Counted from the stretch's first letter, positions 32,927 through 43,070 are shown. The stretch is 55,161 nt of DNA from Acidobacteriota bacterium (GCA_021817045.1 JAKAWG010000029.1:1-55161), one strand, 5' to 3'. A program made the numbers and translations. The notes: generated from the sequence alone by a model not told the origin.

Positions 32927-33008
32927 TTGGGCTGAGGATCGAGAGGCAGCGGAATAGCGGACCACAACGATCCCTGCCGGTCAATATCTAGAGCTTACGG
33001 ATGGCTTC

Positions 33009-35912
33009 ATGATCTACGTTCAAAAAAAATTGCAACAGCGCCTTAGTGCGATGCTGGCGGTGCTGTGTCTTTCCACTTCGCTTTTCGCGCAAGCAGGCAG
33101 GATCGGTTTGAGGGGCCGCGTCACCGATCCGTCCGGTGCCGCCATTCCTGCAGCCACCGTCACACTCAACGGGCCGCACGGGGTAAAGAGGACGGCTCAG
33201 ACGAACCAGCGAGGAAGATACGTTTTCCGAAATCTGGCGCCCGGCGCTTACACGCTGCAAATCAGCGCGACAGGCTTCTCAACGTTCACCAAGAGCGCAA
33301 TTTCGGTCAGCGCGGCGCATCCCCAAGTGGTGAACGCGCGACTTGTATTGACCGTGCAGAAGCAACAGGTGACCGTAACCGCCGAGACGCACCGACTAAG
33401 CATTAGCCCCGAGAGCAACGTGAGCGCGATGGTACTGCAGGGCTCTGCCCTCAAGGCTCTCTCGGACAATCCCGACGAGCTCCAATCTGAGCTTACGGAG
33501 CTAGCGGGCCCGGCGGCCGGACCGAACGGCGGCCAGATTTACATTGACGGCTTCCCCGGAGGGCAGCTTCCGCCCAAAGAAGACATTCTCTCGATTAAGA
33601 TCAACTCGAATCCCTTTACCGCACAGCATCAGCAACTCGGCTATGGCCGCATTGAGATTACAACGAAGCCGGGCTTTGCGCAGTGGCACGGCAGCGCGTT
33701 TATCGCCGGGAATAATCAGACTCTCAATGCACGTAATCCTTTTGTTCCCGAAGAGCCGCCCTATCATCAATACTTTGGTTTTGCCAACATCGGGGGTCCG
33801 CTGGGAAAGAAAGTGTCGTTCTTTGTCCCTGTGTTTCATCGCAGCACAAATAACAATTCCATTGTGGACGCGCAGGTTTTGAACTCGAACTTTGCGCCGG
33901 AGAGCCTGACCCAGGCTGTCCACAACCCTTCGACGATGACGTTCGTTGGTCCGCGACTCGATTTCCAACTTAGCCAGAAGAACGTGTTGTCACTCCAGTT
34001 CCACGACTTTACCGGCAACTGGAAGAACAACGGAATAGGGCAATTTGGGCTTCCCTCCCAAGGCTACAATATGGTTCATACCCATTACGAGATTCATGGC
34101 ACTGACACGCAAGTGTTGAGCGCCACGACCGTAAACCAGCTTCTTTATGCTGTCAGCCGTCAAGTGAGCGAGCAAAGCCCATTGACGTTTGCTCCAACGC
34201 TCAACGTCCAAGGCGCGTTTACTGGCGGCGGCAACAGCACGGGTCCGGAGAAAAGCCTGCAATATTATAGCCAGCTACGAGACGTGCTGACTAAAAACAA
34301 GGGCAGGAACTTGTTTACGTTCGGCGGAGAGGTCTACGATATTAACGAATCGCTTCGCGCGGAGAGCAACTTTAACGGCACATTCACCTTCCCATCGCTT
34401 TCCGCTTACCAGATTACCGAACAGGGTTTGGCGCAGGGTCTCGCCTCTTCGCAAATCCTGGCTGAAGGCGGCGGGGCCAACCAATTTGCGATTACCGCCG
34501 GAAATCCCTTCATCAGCACCAATCTCGTCCAGTATGCGGGCTTCGCTGAGGATACGGTACACCTGCGGCGTAACGTTGACTTGACGCTGGGCCTGCGTGT
34601 GGAAGGGCAAAATCATATTTCAAACCACATTGATTTCGCGCCGCGCCTGGGCCTTGCGTGGGGCATTGGAGGAGGGCCCAAAGGTCCCAAGACCGTGTTG
34701 CGTGCGGGCGCCGGGCTTTTCTATGACTGGTTCGAGATGGGCGATATTCTTCAAGCCGAACAGTTGGATGGTATTAACCAGCAGCAATATGTGGTGAACA
34801 ATCCGACTTTCCTTGCGCCGCAAATTCCCGCCATTAGCACGCTTTCGGCTTATGCGACTTATCCCACAAGATACGAGATTGCTTCCGATTTCAGTGCGCC
34901 TTACTCGATGGTGGGGGCGATTTCGCTCGAGCGGCAAGTGACTCGGAACATCAAGACCTCGGTTACCTACGTCGGGTCGCACGCAGTCCATCAACTCCTT
35001 ACGCGCAACATCAACGCGCCTCTTCCTGGAACCTTCAATTTGGCTGATCCTACCAGCGGCGTCCGGCCCTTCGGCGAAGCCGCAGGCAATATTTACCAAT
35101 TCGAGTCAGCAGGCCTCTACAATGAAAACCAGATCATCGCTAATTTCAACATTAACTTAGCCCGGTTTGTTTCGCTTTTTGGTTATTACACGCTGAGCTT
35201 TGCCAACACGAACGTCAGTTCCGGCGGCGCAGGAGCAAACGGCGGCGGCTTCCCCATGAACCAATACGATCTGGCCCTAGATTATGGGCCGGCGTCGTGG
35301 GCTGCCCGGAACCGGTTTTTTGTGGGCGGCTCGTTCGGTTTACCCTTCGGCCTCAGCTTCAGCCCGTTCCTGGTGGCAAATTCGGGATATCCCTACAACA
35401 TCACCGTCGGACAGAATCTGAACGGCTCCTCGATATTCAATAATCGTCCTGCCTTTTCGTCTACTGTCTGCCCCACCTGTCTGGCAACTTCCCTAGGGAT
35501 TTTCAACATCGACCCGGCTTACGGCACCCCGCTCGTCCCCATCAATTATTTCACCGGGCCGGGACAGTTTTCCATGAATGTGCGCCTTAGCAAGACCTTC
35601 GGATTTGGCAAGGAAGTCCACGGGGGCGGGGGCGGGTTCGGCGGCCATTACCACCACGGGCATGGGCTTGGAGGCCGCGGACTCAGCGGTGGTGGCGGCG
35701 GGTTCTTTCATCCCGGAAGCGGCGAGAACCGGCGGTTTCAACTCGAGGTTGGGCTCATGGTGCACAACGCTTTTAACCGGATCAACCTGGGAAATCCGGT
35801 CGGCATCGTCCAGTCACCGCTGTTTGGTCAATCCAACTCACTGGCTGGCGGTTTCTTTAACAGCCAGTCGTCGAATCGCCTGATCAACGTGTTCATGAGG
35901 TTCAGCTTCTAG
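33009..35912 (+). CDS. TonB-dependent receptor with carboxypeptidase-regulatory domain
   Basis: The 967-residue product is an outer-membrane receptor of the acidobacterial type. It has a signal peptide (1-28, ending SLFAQA), a carboxypeptidase-regulatory-like beta domain (GRVTDPSGAAIPAATVTLNG to about residue 110), a plug region (YIDGFPGGQLPPKEDIL) and a long beta-barrel ending in the aromatic VFMRFSF. Near residues 868-903 is a Gly/His-rich loop with HYHHGHG, unusual for the barrel and possibly metal-binding. The substrate is unknown. The ATG at 33009 lacks a strong ribosome site. Confidence 0.9.
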   Translation: MIYVQKKLQQRLSAMLAVLCLSTSLFAQAGRIGLRGRVTDPSGAAIPAATVTLNGPHGVKRTAQTNQRGRYVFRNLAPGAYTLQISATGFSTFTKSAISVSAAHPQVVNARLVLTVQKQQVTVTAETHRLSISPESNVSAMVLQGSALKALSDNPDELQSELTELAGPAAGPNGGQIYIDGFPGGQLPPKEDILSIKINSNPFTAQHQQLGYGRIEITTKPGFAQWHGSAFIAGNNQTLNARNPFVPEEPPYHQYFGFANIGGPLGKKVSFFVPVFHRSTNNNSIVDAQVLNSNFAPESLTQAVHNPSTMTFVGPRLDFQLSQKNVLSLQFHDFTGNWKNNGIGQFGLPSQGYNMVHTHYEIHGTDTQVLSATTVNQLLYAVSRQVSEQSPLTFAPTLNVQGAFTGGGNSTGPEKSLQYYSQLRDVLTKNKGRNLFTFGGEVYDINESLRAESNFNGTFTFPSLSAYQITEQGLAQGLASSQILAEGGGANQFAITAGNPFISTNLVQYAGFAEDTVHLRRNVDLTLGLRVEGQNHISNHIDFAPRLGLAWGIGGGPKGPKTVLRAGAGLFYDWFEMGDILQAEQLDGINQQQYVVNNPTFLAPQIPAISTLSAYATYPTRYEIASDFSAPYSMVGAISLERQVTRNIKTSVTYVGSHAVHQLLTRNINAPLPGTFNLADPTSGVRPFGEAAGNIYQFESAGLYNENQIIANFNINLARFVSLFGYYTLSFANTNVSSGGAGANGGGFPMNQYDLALDYGPASWAARNRFFVGGSFGLPFGLSFSPFLVANSGYPYNITVGQNLNGSSIFNNRPAFSSTVCPTCLATSLGIFNIDPAYGTPLVPINYFTGPGQFSMNVRLSKTFGFGKEVHGGGGGFGGHYHHGHGLGGRGLSGGGGGFFHPGSGENRRFQLEVGLMVHNAFNRINLGNPVGIVQSPLFGQSNSLAGGFFNSQSSNRLINVFMRFSF

Positions 35913-36129
35913 CAGCAGCCAGCAACAAAGCGTTAGGTGGTCCGCCAGGGCGTCAATCAGTTTAGCCTTCGGCCGGGAGGAAGGCCCCCTAAAATCTCCT
36001 AAAATCAGCTAGACACGCGGCACGGTTCATGCTATTGTAAAAGTGCAGTTTATGTTGGCTGTGCGGACGTATATCTTCGCGTGTAAAAGCTCACCCTCCT
36101 GGTTTCTCCAATCAACCTCGAGAAGCGAT

Positions 36130-36135
36130 TATACT
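36130..36135 (+). promoter_or_regulatory. Putative -10 box of the cold-shock gene
   Basis: TATACT lies in GATTATACTGCAG about 65 bp before the start codon, leaving a leader of the size expected for csp genes. A -35 box is not obvious. Spacer 35913-36129 holds no gene that I can see. Confidence 0.35.
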
Positions 36136-36200
36136 GCAGAGCGGGGGGATCCTCCTCCGGCGTCGCTGTGTCGATAAATTGCTAATTTCAACAGAAGAGG

Positions 36201-36416
36201 ATGTCTTTCAGCATGAGGGAACAAGGAACAGTAAAGTGGTTTAACGCCGCCAAGGGCTACGGATTTATTCAGCGCGAGAGCGGCGACGACGTGTTCGTAC
36301 ATTACTCGGCCATCGTCGGCGACGGTTATCGCTCGCTCGAGGAAGGAGCCCGGGTGAGCTTTGAGGTGAAAAAGGGGCCGAAGGGCCTGCAAGCTGACAA
36401 CGTAGAGAGGGCCTAA
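36201..36416 (+). CDS. Cold-shock protein, CspA family
   Basis: The 71-residue product is a single cold-shock domain with both RNA-binding motifs, KGYGFI (RNP1) and VFVHYSAI (RNP2), after [13 protein letters not shown]. It binds single-stranded nucleic acid as an RNA chaperone. Two starts are possible: ATG at 36201 directly after AGAGG, or ATG at 36213 (MREQGTV), closer to the usual family start. A strong terminator follows. Confidence 0.93.
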   Translation: MSFSMREQGTVKWFNAAKGYGFIQRESGDDVFVHYSAIVGDGYRSLEEGARVSFEVKKGPKGLQADNVERA

Positions 36417-36425
36417 CTAGGCTCC

Positions 36426-36457
36426 GGGCGGCTCGTTTTGAGCCGCCCGACTTTTTT
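36426..36457 (+). terminator. Intrinsic terminator of the cold-shock gene
   Basis: GGGCGGCTC and GAGCCGCCC form a perfect 9-bp GC-rich stem (36426-36434, 36440-36448) with loop GTTTT, followed by GACTTTTTT. It lies 10 bp after the stop codon. Confidence 0.95.
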
Positions 36458-36603
36458 GCGTTTCCCCCACACAGCCAGTGCCGGGCAACCGCTTTGATTT
36501 CTCTTTGAGCGTGCTAACCGGCGGCCTAAGTAAATCTCGCAATCGGCTCCTGCCAGCGCATCGTCAGGACTTGCGGCCCATCACAGAAAAGGAGAATTAC
36601 GCT

Positions 36604-36816
36604 ATGACATTAAAATCAGGCCAATATATCCGCCATGCCAAGTACGGCTGCGGAACCATTGTGGAGCGGGACGACGACAGGACGCTCGTCGATTTTGACA
36701 CCGCTGGTTTGAAAAAGTTCGTCACTTCCATAGCTGTCTTCGAAATTGCCGAGGGAGCGGCTCCTAAGCGGAAGAGGTCTTCGGGCCGTCGGCGTGCCAA
36801 GGCCCTGGCCCAATGA
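36604..36816 (+). CDS. Small CarD/DUF3553-like protein
   Basis: The 70-residue product has an SH3-like beta core (GQYIRHAKYGCGTIVERDD, then TLVDFDTAGLKKFV) like the tudor-type fold in CarD and in the tail of PcrA/UvrD, followed by a basic tail (KRKRSSGRRRAKAL) that could bind nucleic acid. The ATG at 36604 follows AAAAGGAGAATTACGCT. It stands alone; function unknown. Confidence 0.65.
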   Translation: MTLKSGQYIRHAKYGCGTIVERDDDRTLVDFDTAGLKKFVTSIAVFEIAEGAAPKRKRSSGRRRAKALAQ

Positions 36817-36932
36817 TTTCTCCTGAACTCTTACGTGATTCCGAGCGGCTCGGGCTCTTGCCCCTCCGGCTGTTAGCGAAATGGCTACCTGCCCAGTGGG
36901 CGGTTCTGGTTGCTTACCCCAGCGCGACGCAC

Positions 36933-38585
36933 TCAAAGCCGCGCTGGGGTGAGCGCGTTGGCAATGATTCGTTTCGCTTCCTCCTGAATTCTTCGCAAGT
37001 GTTCCATACCGAAAAAGCTCTCTGCGTATAGCTTGTAAACGTCTTCGGTCCCGGAGGGGCGGGCGGCAAACCAGCCGTGCGCGGCCACCACTTTCAGGCC
37101 GCCGATCGGGGCTCCGTTGCCTGGTGCCGTAGTCAGCATCGCTGTAATATCTTCTCCCGCCAGCACTGTCGCGTTGACCGCTCCAGGCGACAAGGCCTTG
37201 AGGAGCGCTTTCTGTTCCGGAGAAGCCGGCGCGTCAATCCGCTCATAGACGGAAGCTCCAAAACGCTTGGTGAGGCCGCGATAAACACTGCTGGGATCGC
37301 GTCCGAGGCGCGCGGTCATTTCCGCCGCCAGCAGTCCCATGATGATACCGTCCTTGTCGGTGGACCACGCGGCGCCGTCCTGCCGCAGAAATGATGCACC
37401 CGCGCTTTCCTCGCCCCCGAAACCGAGTGATCCGCTGAGCAGGCCCTTCACGAACCACTTGAAACCCACGGGCGTCTCCACCAGCTTCCGACCGAGGCTT
37501 TCAGCGACGCGGTCAATCAGACTGCTGCTAACGAGGGTCTTGCCGACGGCCACGTCCCCCTTCCATTTTGGCCGATTGGAAAACAGATAAGAAACGGCCG
37601 CGGCCAGATAATGATTGGGATTCATCAATCCGGCGCTGGGAGTCACAATGCCGTGCCGGTCATGGTCCGGGTCACAGGCGAAGGCAATGTCAAATTCGTC
37701 CTTAAGTCCGATAAGGCTTGCCATCGCATACGGCGAAGAACAATCCATGCGGATTTTCCCGTCCCAATCGAGCGTCATGAAGCGGAAGGTCGGATCAATC
37801 GAGGCGTTCACAACCGTAAGCTGAAAGCCGAAGCGCTCTCCGATGCGGCCCCAGTAAGCTACACCGGCGCCACCCAGAGGATCAACGCCTATCTTGAGGC
37901 GACTCGATCGGATCACATCCGTGTCCACAACCGAGCCGAGTTCGTTCACATAGGAATTTAGATAATCGTAGCGATGGGTGGTGGAAGATTTGATCGCCTT
38001 TTCGTAAGGCATTCGCTGCACGTTGTAAAGCCCCGATTCGAGCAGATCGTTCGACCGAGCTTCGATCCATGCCGTCACCTCCGAATCGGCGGGTCCGCCC
38101 TCCGGAGGATTGTACTTAAAGCCGCCATCTTCGGGTGGGTTGTGGGAGGGCGTGAGAACAATGCCGTCGGCCAAGCCGGTTCTTCGGTGCAAGTTGTAGG
38201 CCAGAATGGCATGGGAAAGGACGGGAGTCGGCGTGTAACCGCCGAGTTCGTCAATCATCACTTCCGCCCCGTTCGCCGCAAGCACCTCGAGCGTCGTCTT
38301 AAAGGCCGGCTCGGAAAGCGCGTGGGTGTCCTTGGCGAGAAACAGCGGGCCGCTCACGCCCTGCGCGCGGCGGTAGTCGCATACAGCCTGAGCAATGGTA
38401 AGGATGTGGGCTTCGTTGAAGGAATTAGTAAAGGCTGAGCCCCGGTGTCCGGAAGTTCCGAAGCTCACTCGCTCGCCGGGAACCCTGGGGTCGGGTTTGC
38501 CCGTGTAATAAGTGGCGATCAGACGCTGGACATCAACGAGCGCCGAGGGGCTAGCGGGTTTTCCCGCCTGTGGATCAGTCTTCAT
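36933..38585 (-). CDS. pgm: Phosphoglucomutase (alpha-D-glucose specific)
   Basis: The 550-residue product interconverts glucose-1- and glucose-6-phosphate. It shows [14 protein letters not shown] near the N-terminus, the phospho-serine loop [12 protein letters not shown], the metal loop DPDHDRHG, the sugar loop GGEESAG and the phosphate loop [10 protein letters not shown]. All four active-site regions are intact and the length is standard. ATG at 38585. It is followed on the same strand, going upstream, by a DUF2203 gene and moaA. Confidence 0.95.
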   Translation of the reverse strand: MKTDPQAGKPASPSALVDVQRLIATYYTGKPDPRVPGERVSFGTSGHRGSAFTNSFNEAHILTIAQAVCDYRRAQGVSGPLFLAKDTHALSEPAFKTTLEVLAANGAEVMIDELGGYTPTPVLSHAILAYNLHRRTGLADGIVLTPSHNPPEDGGFKYNPPEGGPADSEVTAWIEARSNDLLESGLYNVQRMPYEKAIKSSTTHRYDYLNSYVNELGSVVDTDVIRSSRLKIGVDPLGGAGVAYWGRIGERFGFQLTVVNASIDPTFRFMTLDWDGKIRMDCSSPYAMASLIGLKDEFDIAFACDPDHDRHGIVTPSAGLMNPNHYLAAAVSYLFSNRPKWKGDVAVGKTLVSSSLIDRVAESLGRKLVETPVGFKWFVKGLLSGSLGFGGEESAGASFLRQDGAAWSTDKDGIIMGLLAAEMTARLGRDPSSVYRGLTKRFGASVYERIDAPASPEQKALLKALSPGAVNATVLAGEDITAMLTTAPGNGAPIGGLKVVAAHGWFAARPSGTEDVYKLYAESFFGMEHLRRIQEEAKRIIANALTPARL

Positions 38586-38621
38586 GATGCCCCGCCCGCA
38601 CGGCCTGAAATAGCCAAATGT

Positions 38622-39053
38622 TCACTGCACCCTCGGCTCCTCCGCCGGCGGATCCAGGAGTTTGCGGCCTGCAAAGCCTTCGTCGACTCCGTGCCAATAT
38701 TCAATCCGCTTTTCTCCGAGCTTCCAGCATAAGTAGATTTCTCTCCCGTCTCGGAGGGACGGGAAATCGATCAGGCCGAGGTCGAGGTCTTTCACGAGGC
38801 ACCCGGTTTCTTGAATCTGGTTTATCGTCTCTTCAAGACGAGCCGAGGTCGCTTCGCGCTCGCCCCTTTTTCGTATGAGGTCCTGATAGGGTGGTATAGA
38901 GCCACCGAGGAGCATGACCCGGGCCGTGGCCGCTGCGAGATCTTGATCGAGCTGGTCCAATGAACTCTTCTGCGTGCGAGCTTGCTCGAGCGATTTGCCG
39001 ATGATAGGAAGCAGCTCTTCCGCTTGCTTGCGGTCAAAATAGCGTTCAGACAT
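38622..39053 (-). CDS. DUF2203-family protein
   Basis: The 143-residue product starts MSERYFDRKQAEELLPII and contains the family's usual C-terminal block VKDLDLGLIDFPSLRDGREIYLCWKLGE with GEKRIEYWHGVDEGFAGRK (read in pieces). The first 100 residues are helical. Its function is unknown; the domain is common in Acidobacteriota and Firmicutes. A longer frame to 39770 is a shadow of moaA. The ribosome site is weak. Confidence 0.85.
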   Translation of the reverse strand: MSERYFDRKQAEELLPIIGKSLEQARTQKSSLDQLDQDLAAATARVMLLGGSIPPYQDLIRKRGEREATSARLEETINQIQETGCLVKDLDLGLIDFPSLRDGREIYLCWKLGEKRIEYWHGVDEGFAGRKLLDPPAEEPRVQ

Positions 39054-39075
39054 AGTTGTGAGGAACTGCCAGAGA

Positions 39076-40152
39076 TTATCCGCCTCGAGTGTGCATTTCG
39101 CGGTGCGGGTCTTTGCGCAACTCCGCCACCGGAAACAGGACGCCGCGCTCTGGCAGTTGACGCCGCCATTCGGCGCCGCGGTCGGTCCGCGCCTGCCACG
39201 CGCGAGCCACGGTGTTGGCAATAACCTCCCGGGATGCGCCGCCGCGCAATAAGGCCTTAAGGTTGATACCGCGGGTTGCGTACAGGCACTGAAACCATAC
39301 CCCGTCGAGGGTAAGCCGACCCCGGTCACAGGACTTGCAGAACGGCTGAGTTGTCGAGGCGATAACCCCAAAAACAGTGCCATCCGCCAGACGGAAGCGC
39401 TGCGCCGGCGCCCCTGCGGGAGCCGGCTCGGTGGACGCGGGACCGAAATGCTTTTCGACTCTCGCAACGATTTCCGCCGCTGGCACGACCTGATCCATTG
39501 ACCAGCGCGTGGCCCCACCCACGTCCATATATTCGATGAAGCGCACTTCCGCACTTTCGCGGCGGCCGAATGCAACCAGATCGGCGACTTCGTCGTCGTT
39601 GAAGTGCCGAACGATAACGGAATTAACTTTGATGTTGATGAATCCGGCCTCTCGGGCTGCATTGAGCCCTTCGAGCACGGCGGCATGCGACCGCGTTTTG
39701 GTGAGCGCAAAGAAACGCTCGGACTGCAAAGTGTCCAGGCTGACGTTGATCCGCTGTAAACCCGCGTCACGCAAATCGCGAGCGAAGCGCGCGAGCAGCA
39801 GACCGTTGGTGGTTAGCGCAAGTTCTTGAAGTCGCCCGCCGGCCGCCAGGAGACGGACGAGCTCAGGAAGATTGTGCCGAAGCAGCGGCTCACCGCCCGT
39901 TAGCCTTATCTTTCTCACCCCAAAATCGATAAAGAGGTCTGCGAGCTGCGCAATCTCTTCGAAACTCAGTACCTCCTTTCTCGGAAGCCAAGCGTAGTCC
40001 TCCTCCGGCATACAGTATTGACAGCGTAAATTGCAGCGGTCCGTGACAGAAATCCGGACGCTGCGCAAGGGCCTGCCAAGCGCGTCGAGAATGGGAGGAT
40101 TGGAATCCAGGTGAGGCTCCCGCATCGGCGACCTCGCCCGGAAAGTCACCAT
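39076..40152 (-). CDS. moaA: GTP 3',8-cyclase MoaA
   Basis: The 358-residue product is the radical-SAM enzyme that begins molybdenum-cofactor synthesis. The SAM cluster motif is CNLRCQYC, the second cluster is bound by CKSCDRGRLTLDG and a later cysteine in WFQCLYATRG, and the chain ends in Gly-Gly (TRGG), the conserved MoaA tail needed for activity. Radical-SAM GGEPLL is present. No other Mo-cofactor gene is in the window. Start ATG at 40152, or 40125 as alternative. Confidence 0.95.
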   Translation of the reverse strand: MVTFRARSPMREPHLDSNPPILDALGRPLRSVRISVTDRCNLRCQYCMPEEDYAWLPRKEVLSFEEIAQLADLFIDFGVRKIRLTGGEPLLRHNLPELVRLLAAGGRLQELALTTNGLLLARFARDLRDAGLQRINVSLDTLQSERFFALTKTRSHAAVLEGLNAAREAGFINIKVNSVIVRHFNDDEVADLVAFGRRESAEVRFIEYMDVGGATRWSMDQVVPAAEIVARVEKHFGPASTEPAPAGAPAQRFRLADGTVFGVIASTTQPFCKSCDRGRLTLDGVWFQCLYATRGINLKALLRGGASREVIANTVARAWQARTDRGAEWRRQLPERGVLFPVAELRKDPHREMHTRGG

Positions 40153-40209
40153 TCTCTAGCGTTCCCGGTCTCGAGGCCTGTGAACATCGTAGACGATAGG
40201 CAGCGTTGG

Positions 40210-40535
40210 TCGCAATGATATTTTCACTGGCGCGGGCTGGTGTGCTTGTCGAGCAGAAATTTCGGGCCACGATCCGCAGAATGGTCACCGACCTGAGCGG
40301 CGCCGTGGACCCGAAGAAGCCCTTACCGTCATTGACACCCCGACGTGGGCCAAGACTCAAACTGCGTCGAGTAGCGCAGGGCACTACATTCTGCCCGGCG
40401 ATTGCCAATTCACTGTTAAGGCGTCGGGATTCAAGCGCTTCACTCGGATGGGCATTTGGTGGGCAGCCCGAGATTGATGTACGCCTGGTAGACCAACTAT
40501 CTCGCGAGGAACCCAGTTGGGCGTGCCTGGTGTAG
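40210..40535 (+). pseudogene. Relic of a carboxypeptidase-regulatory/TonB receptor N-terminus
   Basis: Pieces in different frames give a degraded copy of the receptor N-terminal domain: MVTDLSGAVDPK in one frame, then after a shift TVIDTPTWAKTQTASSSAG and HYILPGD, FTVKASGFKRFTRMGI, and in a third frame QPEIDVRLVDQLS. This order matches the domain TDPSGA, ...SAGHYVLP, ...ASGFKRF of intact receptors. No start, signal peptide or barrel remains, so it is a decayed fragment. Confidence 0.6.
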
Positions 40536-40594
40536 TGAGAACGCGGAACACGCACACGGAAGTTTCCACCCGCGGTCGCAACATCTCTCACCTG

Positions 40595-41605
40595 CTAATA
40601 TTCAATGGAGGCCGGTGGTTGATCTTCTGGCAGGCGCAGGCTGCCGACGAGACTGGAGAAGTGCGTACGATGGTGCTGGCAGTAGGCGCGAAGCCCCTCC
40701 ACCACCCGGATCGACGTTTCGGGAGCATAGAAATTGGCTGTTCCCACCTGGACTGCACGCGCGCCCGCAATGACAAATTCCAGGGCATCCTCCGCGCTTG
40801 CGATGCCGCCGATGCCAATCACAGGAATCTTGACGGCGCGGCACACCTGGTAAACCATGCGCACGGCGACAGGCTTAATGGCCGGACCGGAAAGGCCACC
40901 CGTGACGTTCGAAATGCGCGGCGTGTGCGTTTCCACGTCAATCGCCATGCCGACAAAAGTGTTCACTAGGGTCAGGCCGTCCGCGCCGGCAGCTTCCGCC
41001 GCACGGGCGAATACCGTAATGTCGGTTACGTTGGGTGACAGCTTCACGAACAGCGGGCAGCGCGAAACGCGCTTCGAAGCCGCCACCACCTCTTCGGTAA
41101 GTTTCGGGTCGCTTCCGTAAACCATGCCGCCGCAGCGCGTGTTGGGGCAGGAGATGTTCAGCTCGTAAGCGTCAATGCCTTCGCCTTCGTTCAAAATCTC
41201 GACGCAGCGAACGTAGTTTTCCGTGGAGTAACCAAAAACGTTCACCAAGCAGCGTGCCTTGAGCGTACGTAGGAACGGAAGCTTTTCTTCCAGGAACTTT
41301 CGCGCCCCCACGTTTTGCAGGCCGATGGCGTTCAACATGCCGGCCTCGGTTTCGTAAATGCGCGGAGCCGGGTTCCCGGGCATCGGCTCCGCCGAGATGC
41401 CCTTCACCACAATGCCGCCGAGTTTGTTGAGGTCGATGAGACGAGCAAATTCCTGCCCGTAACCGAAGGTGCCGCTGGCGGTGAGTACGGGATTTTGGAA
41501 ATGAATCCCCGCGAGGTCGATCTCGAGGCCCGGGGAGAATGCGGCTTCGGTTTCCGGCTCGCGGGATTGATTCCTCGCCAAACCAATGCTGGACTGGTTT
41601 TTCAC
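40595..41605 (-). CDS. pyrD: Dihydroorotate dehydrogenase B, catalytic subunit
   Basis: The 336-residue product is a class 1B PyrD. It has the FMN-binding [13 protein letters not shown], the [13 protein letters not shown] loop, the catalytic cysteine in [21 protein letters not shown] and the phosphate site [14 protein letters not shown]. It would work with the PyrK subunit encoded just upstream on the same strand. GTG start at 41605 with AGGAAAG before it. Between pyrK and pyrD lie two small uncertain frames. Confidence 0.94.
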   Translation of the reverse strand: MKNQSSIGLARNQSREPETEAAFSPGLEIDLAGIHFQNPVLTASGTFGYGQEFARLIDLNKLGGIVVKGISAEPMPGNPAPRIYETEAGMLNAIGLQNVGARKFLEEKLPFLRTLKARCLVNVFGYSTENYVRCVEILNEGEGIDAYELNISCPNTRCGGMVYGSDPKLTEEVVAASKRVSRCPLFVKLSPNVTDITVFARAAEAAGADGLTLVNTFVGMAIDVETHTPRISNVTGGLSGPAIKPVAVRMVYQVCRAVKIPVIGIGGIASAEDALEFVIAGARAVQVGTANFYAPETSIRVVEGLRAYCQHHRTHFSSLVGSLRLPEDQPPASIEY

Positions 41606-41719
41606 AGACTTTCCTAGCGACTCTGACGGTACAGCTATGACTTACGCTTGGGATGTGCTTTCCGTTCAATCCTCGGGTAACTGATCAATTAGGCGGGTAA
41701 TTTCCTCCCAGACAGATTC

Positions 41720-41911
41720 TTATCGCGAGCCAACCGCGGTGAACAGGTGAGCCGAGTCGCTGACTTCTTCCCAAAAACGCTCCGTCTGGGAGTCCAAAGC
41801 CATAATCTTTTTGGCGGCGCGCTCCGCTTCGTGGAGCATTTCCTTATAGTCTTCAAGAAGCGCAATGAGCGTCTGGGTGTTCGGGTGGCTTGCAACCCTT
41901 AATCTGGCCAT
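41720..41911 (-). CDS. Small helical protein of unknown function
   Basis: The 63-residue product (MARLRVASHPNTQTLIALLE) is predicted helical with EDYKEMLHEAERAAKKIM in the middle. Its ATG overlaps the end of an upstream frame of similar helical character. I recognise no family. It could be one half of a two-gene unit, or a chance frame. Confidence 0.4.
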   Translation of the reverse strand: MARLRVASHPNTQTLIALLEDYKEMLHEAERAAKKIMALDSQTERFWEEVSDSAHLFTAVGSR

Positions 41912-42120
41912 GGTTCACTTTCTAACCGCTCCTCCAACTTTCTCATCTTTTCGCGCGCGGTGTCAATTTCCCTCTCCCAGGTTTTGATCCTCGCTCTGTC
42001 CGGCACAGGCTTTTGAAGCTCTGGGTCGATTTTCGACAGATGACAACTAACGGTTCGTTGTTGTTCGGCAATCAGCTTTCGGATGTGCTTGTTCTTGCCT
42101 ATGTGCAGCTTGTGCCAGGG
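41899..42120 (-). pseudogene. Start-less helical reading frame, possible gene remnant
   Basis: The frame reads PWHKLHIGKNKHIRKLIAEQ and later PVPDRARIKTWEREIDTARE and RLESEPWPD, a charged coiled-coil-like sequence that looks coding, but it begins right after an in-frame TGA and has no start codon near. The same frame before the TGA reads EVVVVPGHVLAQFSFL. It may be a gene broken by the stop. Confidence 0.35.
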
Positions 42121-42176
42121 TCACAGGAACGAAAACTGGGCTAGCACATGGCCTGGAACAACTACAACTTCGGAAT

Positions 42177-43028
42177 TTACTTCCGCTCCCACATAACGTG
42201 CTTCGCCCAAAATACCGGTCCTTCCGTACACACGCGCTCGTAGCTTCCGTGGCCTTCGCCACGCACGCGAATCGAGCAGCCGAGGCAAACGCCGAGACCA
42301 CAACCCATTCGGTTTTCCATCGAGACCAGGCAGGGGCAGCCGTGGCGGCACGCCATCTCGGCAGTAGCCTCGAGCATCGCCCATGGGCCGCAGGCCAGCA
42401 GGAGAAAGCGCTGGTGTCGGTGATTCTCCAGATGAGCTTCAAGCGGGCGCGTGATGTAGCCCGGCGTACCGCACGAGCCATCTTCGGTGGAAAGTATGGT
42501 TTCGCCCACAAAGGGCACAAAATCCTCTGTGCCGACCAACTCCTGCACGCCGCGCGCACCGAAGAAGAGCCTCTGGCGGATGCCCGCCCTGGCCAGCGAT
42601 TTTGCGGGCATCAGCAGCGCCGCGATGCCAATGCCTCCCGCCACGTGCAAGACTTCATCCGCTTGCCGCGCTGCCTCAAGATACTTTTCCTCGAAAAAAC
42701 CGTGTCCGAGTGGAGCGAGCATCTCGGTCTGGTCGCCCGGCCGAAGCTCCGCCATCAACTGAGTGCCACGGCCGACGATCTTATAAAGAAGCTGGATGAT
42801 CTCGGGCAGATTTCCTTTCCCTTTTCCGCTGCCTTGAGGGTGGGCTAGTTTGACGTCATAGATGCTCATGGGCCGACGCAGCAGCACGTCCGAGTGGCCG
42901 GGCAGCCGCAGCATAGCAAACTGACCAGGACGCACGAGAGGCGCTTGGTGCGGAGAACGAAGGCTGAGAAGAAAGTGGCCGCCGGTAAGAGGCCGATTCT
43001 CGATCACGGCCACGGTTTCATCGAGCAT
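42177..43028 (-). CDS. pyrK: Dihydroorotate dehydrogenase electron-transfer subunit
   Basis: The 283-residue product is PyrK, with FAD motif RRPMSIYDV, NAD-side GGIGIAALLMPAKSL, and a C-terminal [2Fe-2S] motif MGCGLGVCLGCSIRV followed by CTEGPVF. It passes electrons from PyrD to NAD+. ATG at 43028. It is on the same strand as pyrD, 570 bp away. Confidence 0.93.
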   Translation of the reverse strand: MLDETVAVIENRPLTGGHFLLSLRSPHQAPLVRPGQFAMLRLPGHSDVLLRRPMSIYDVKLAHPQGSGKGKGNLPEIIQLLYKIVGRGTQLMAELRPGDQTEMLAPLGHGFFEEKYLEAARQADEVLHVAGGIGIAALLMPAKSLARAGIRQRLFFGARGVQELVGTEDFVPFVGETILSTEDGSCGTPGYITRPLEAHLENHRHQRFLLLACGPWAMLEATAEMACRHGCPCLVSMENRMGCGLGVCLGCSIRVRGEGHGSYERVCTEGPVFWAKHVMWERK

Positions 43029-43070
43029 CGAGACGATGTTAGCAGAAGTGGCTGGCGGCGTCGATGCAGG

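Noticed and set aside
42121..42123. In-frame TGA before the helical frame at 41899-42120 as a second Sec codon
   Set aside because: There is no start codon or recognised redox family, and no Cys homologue at this site; a broken or chance frame is more likely.
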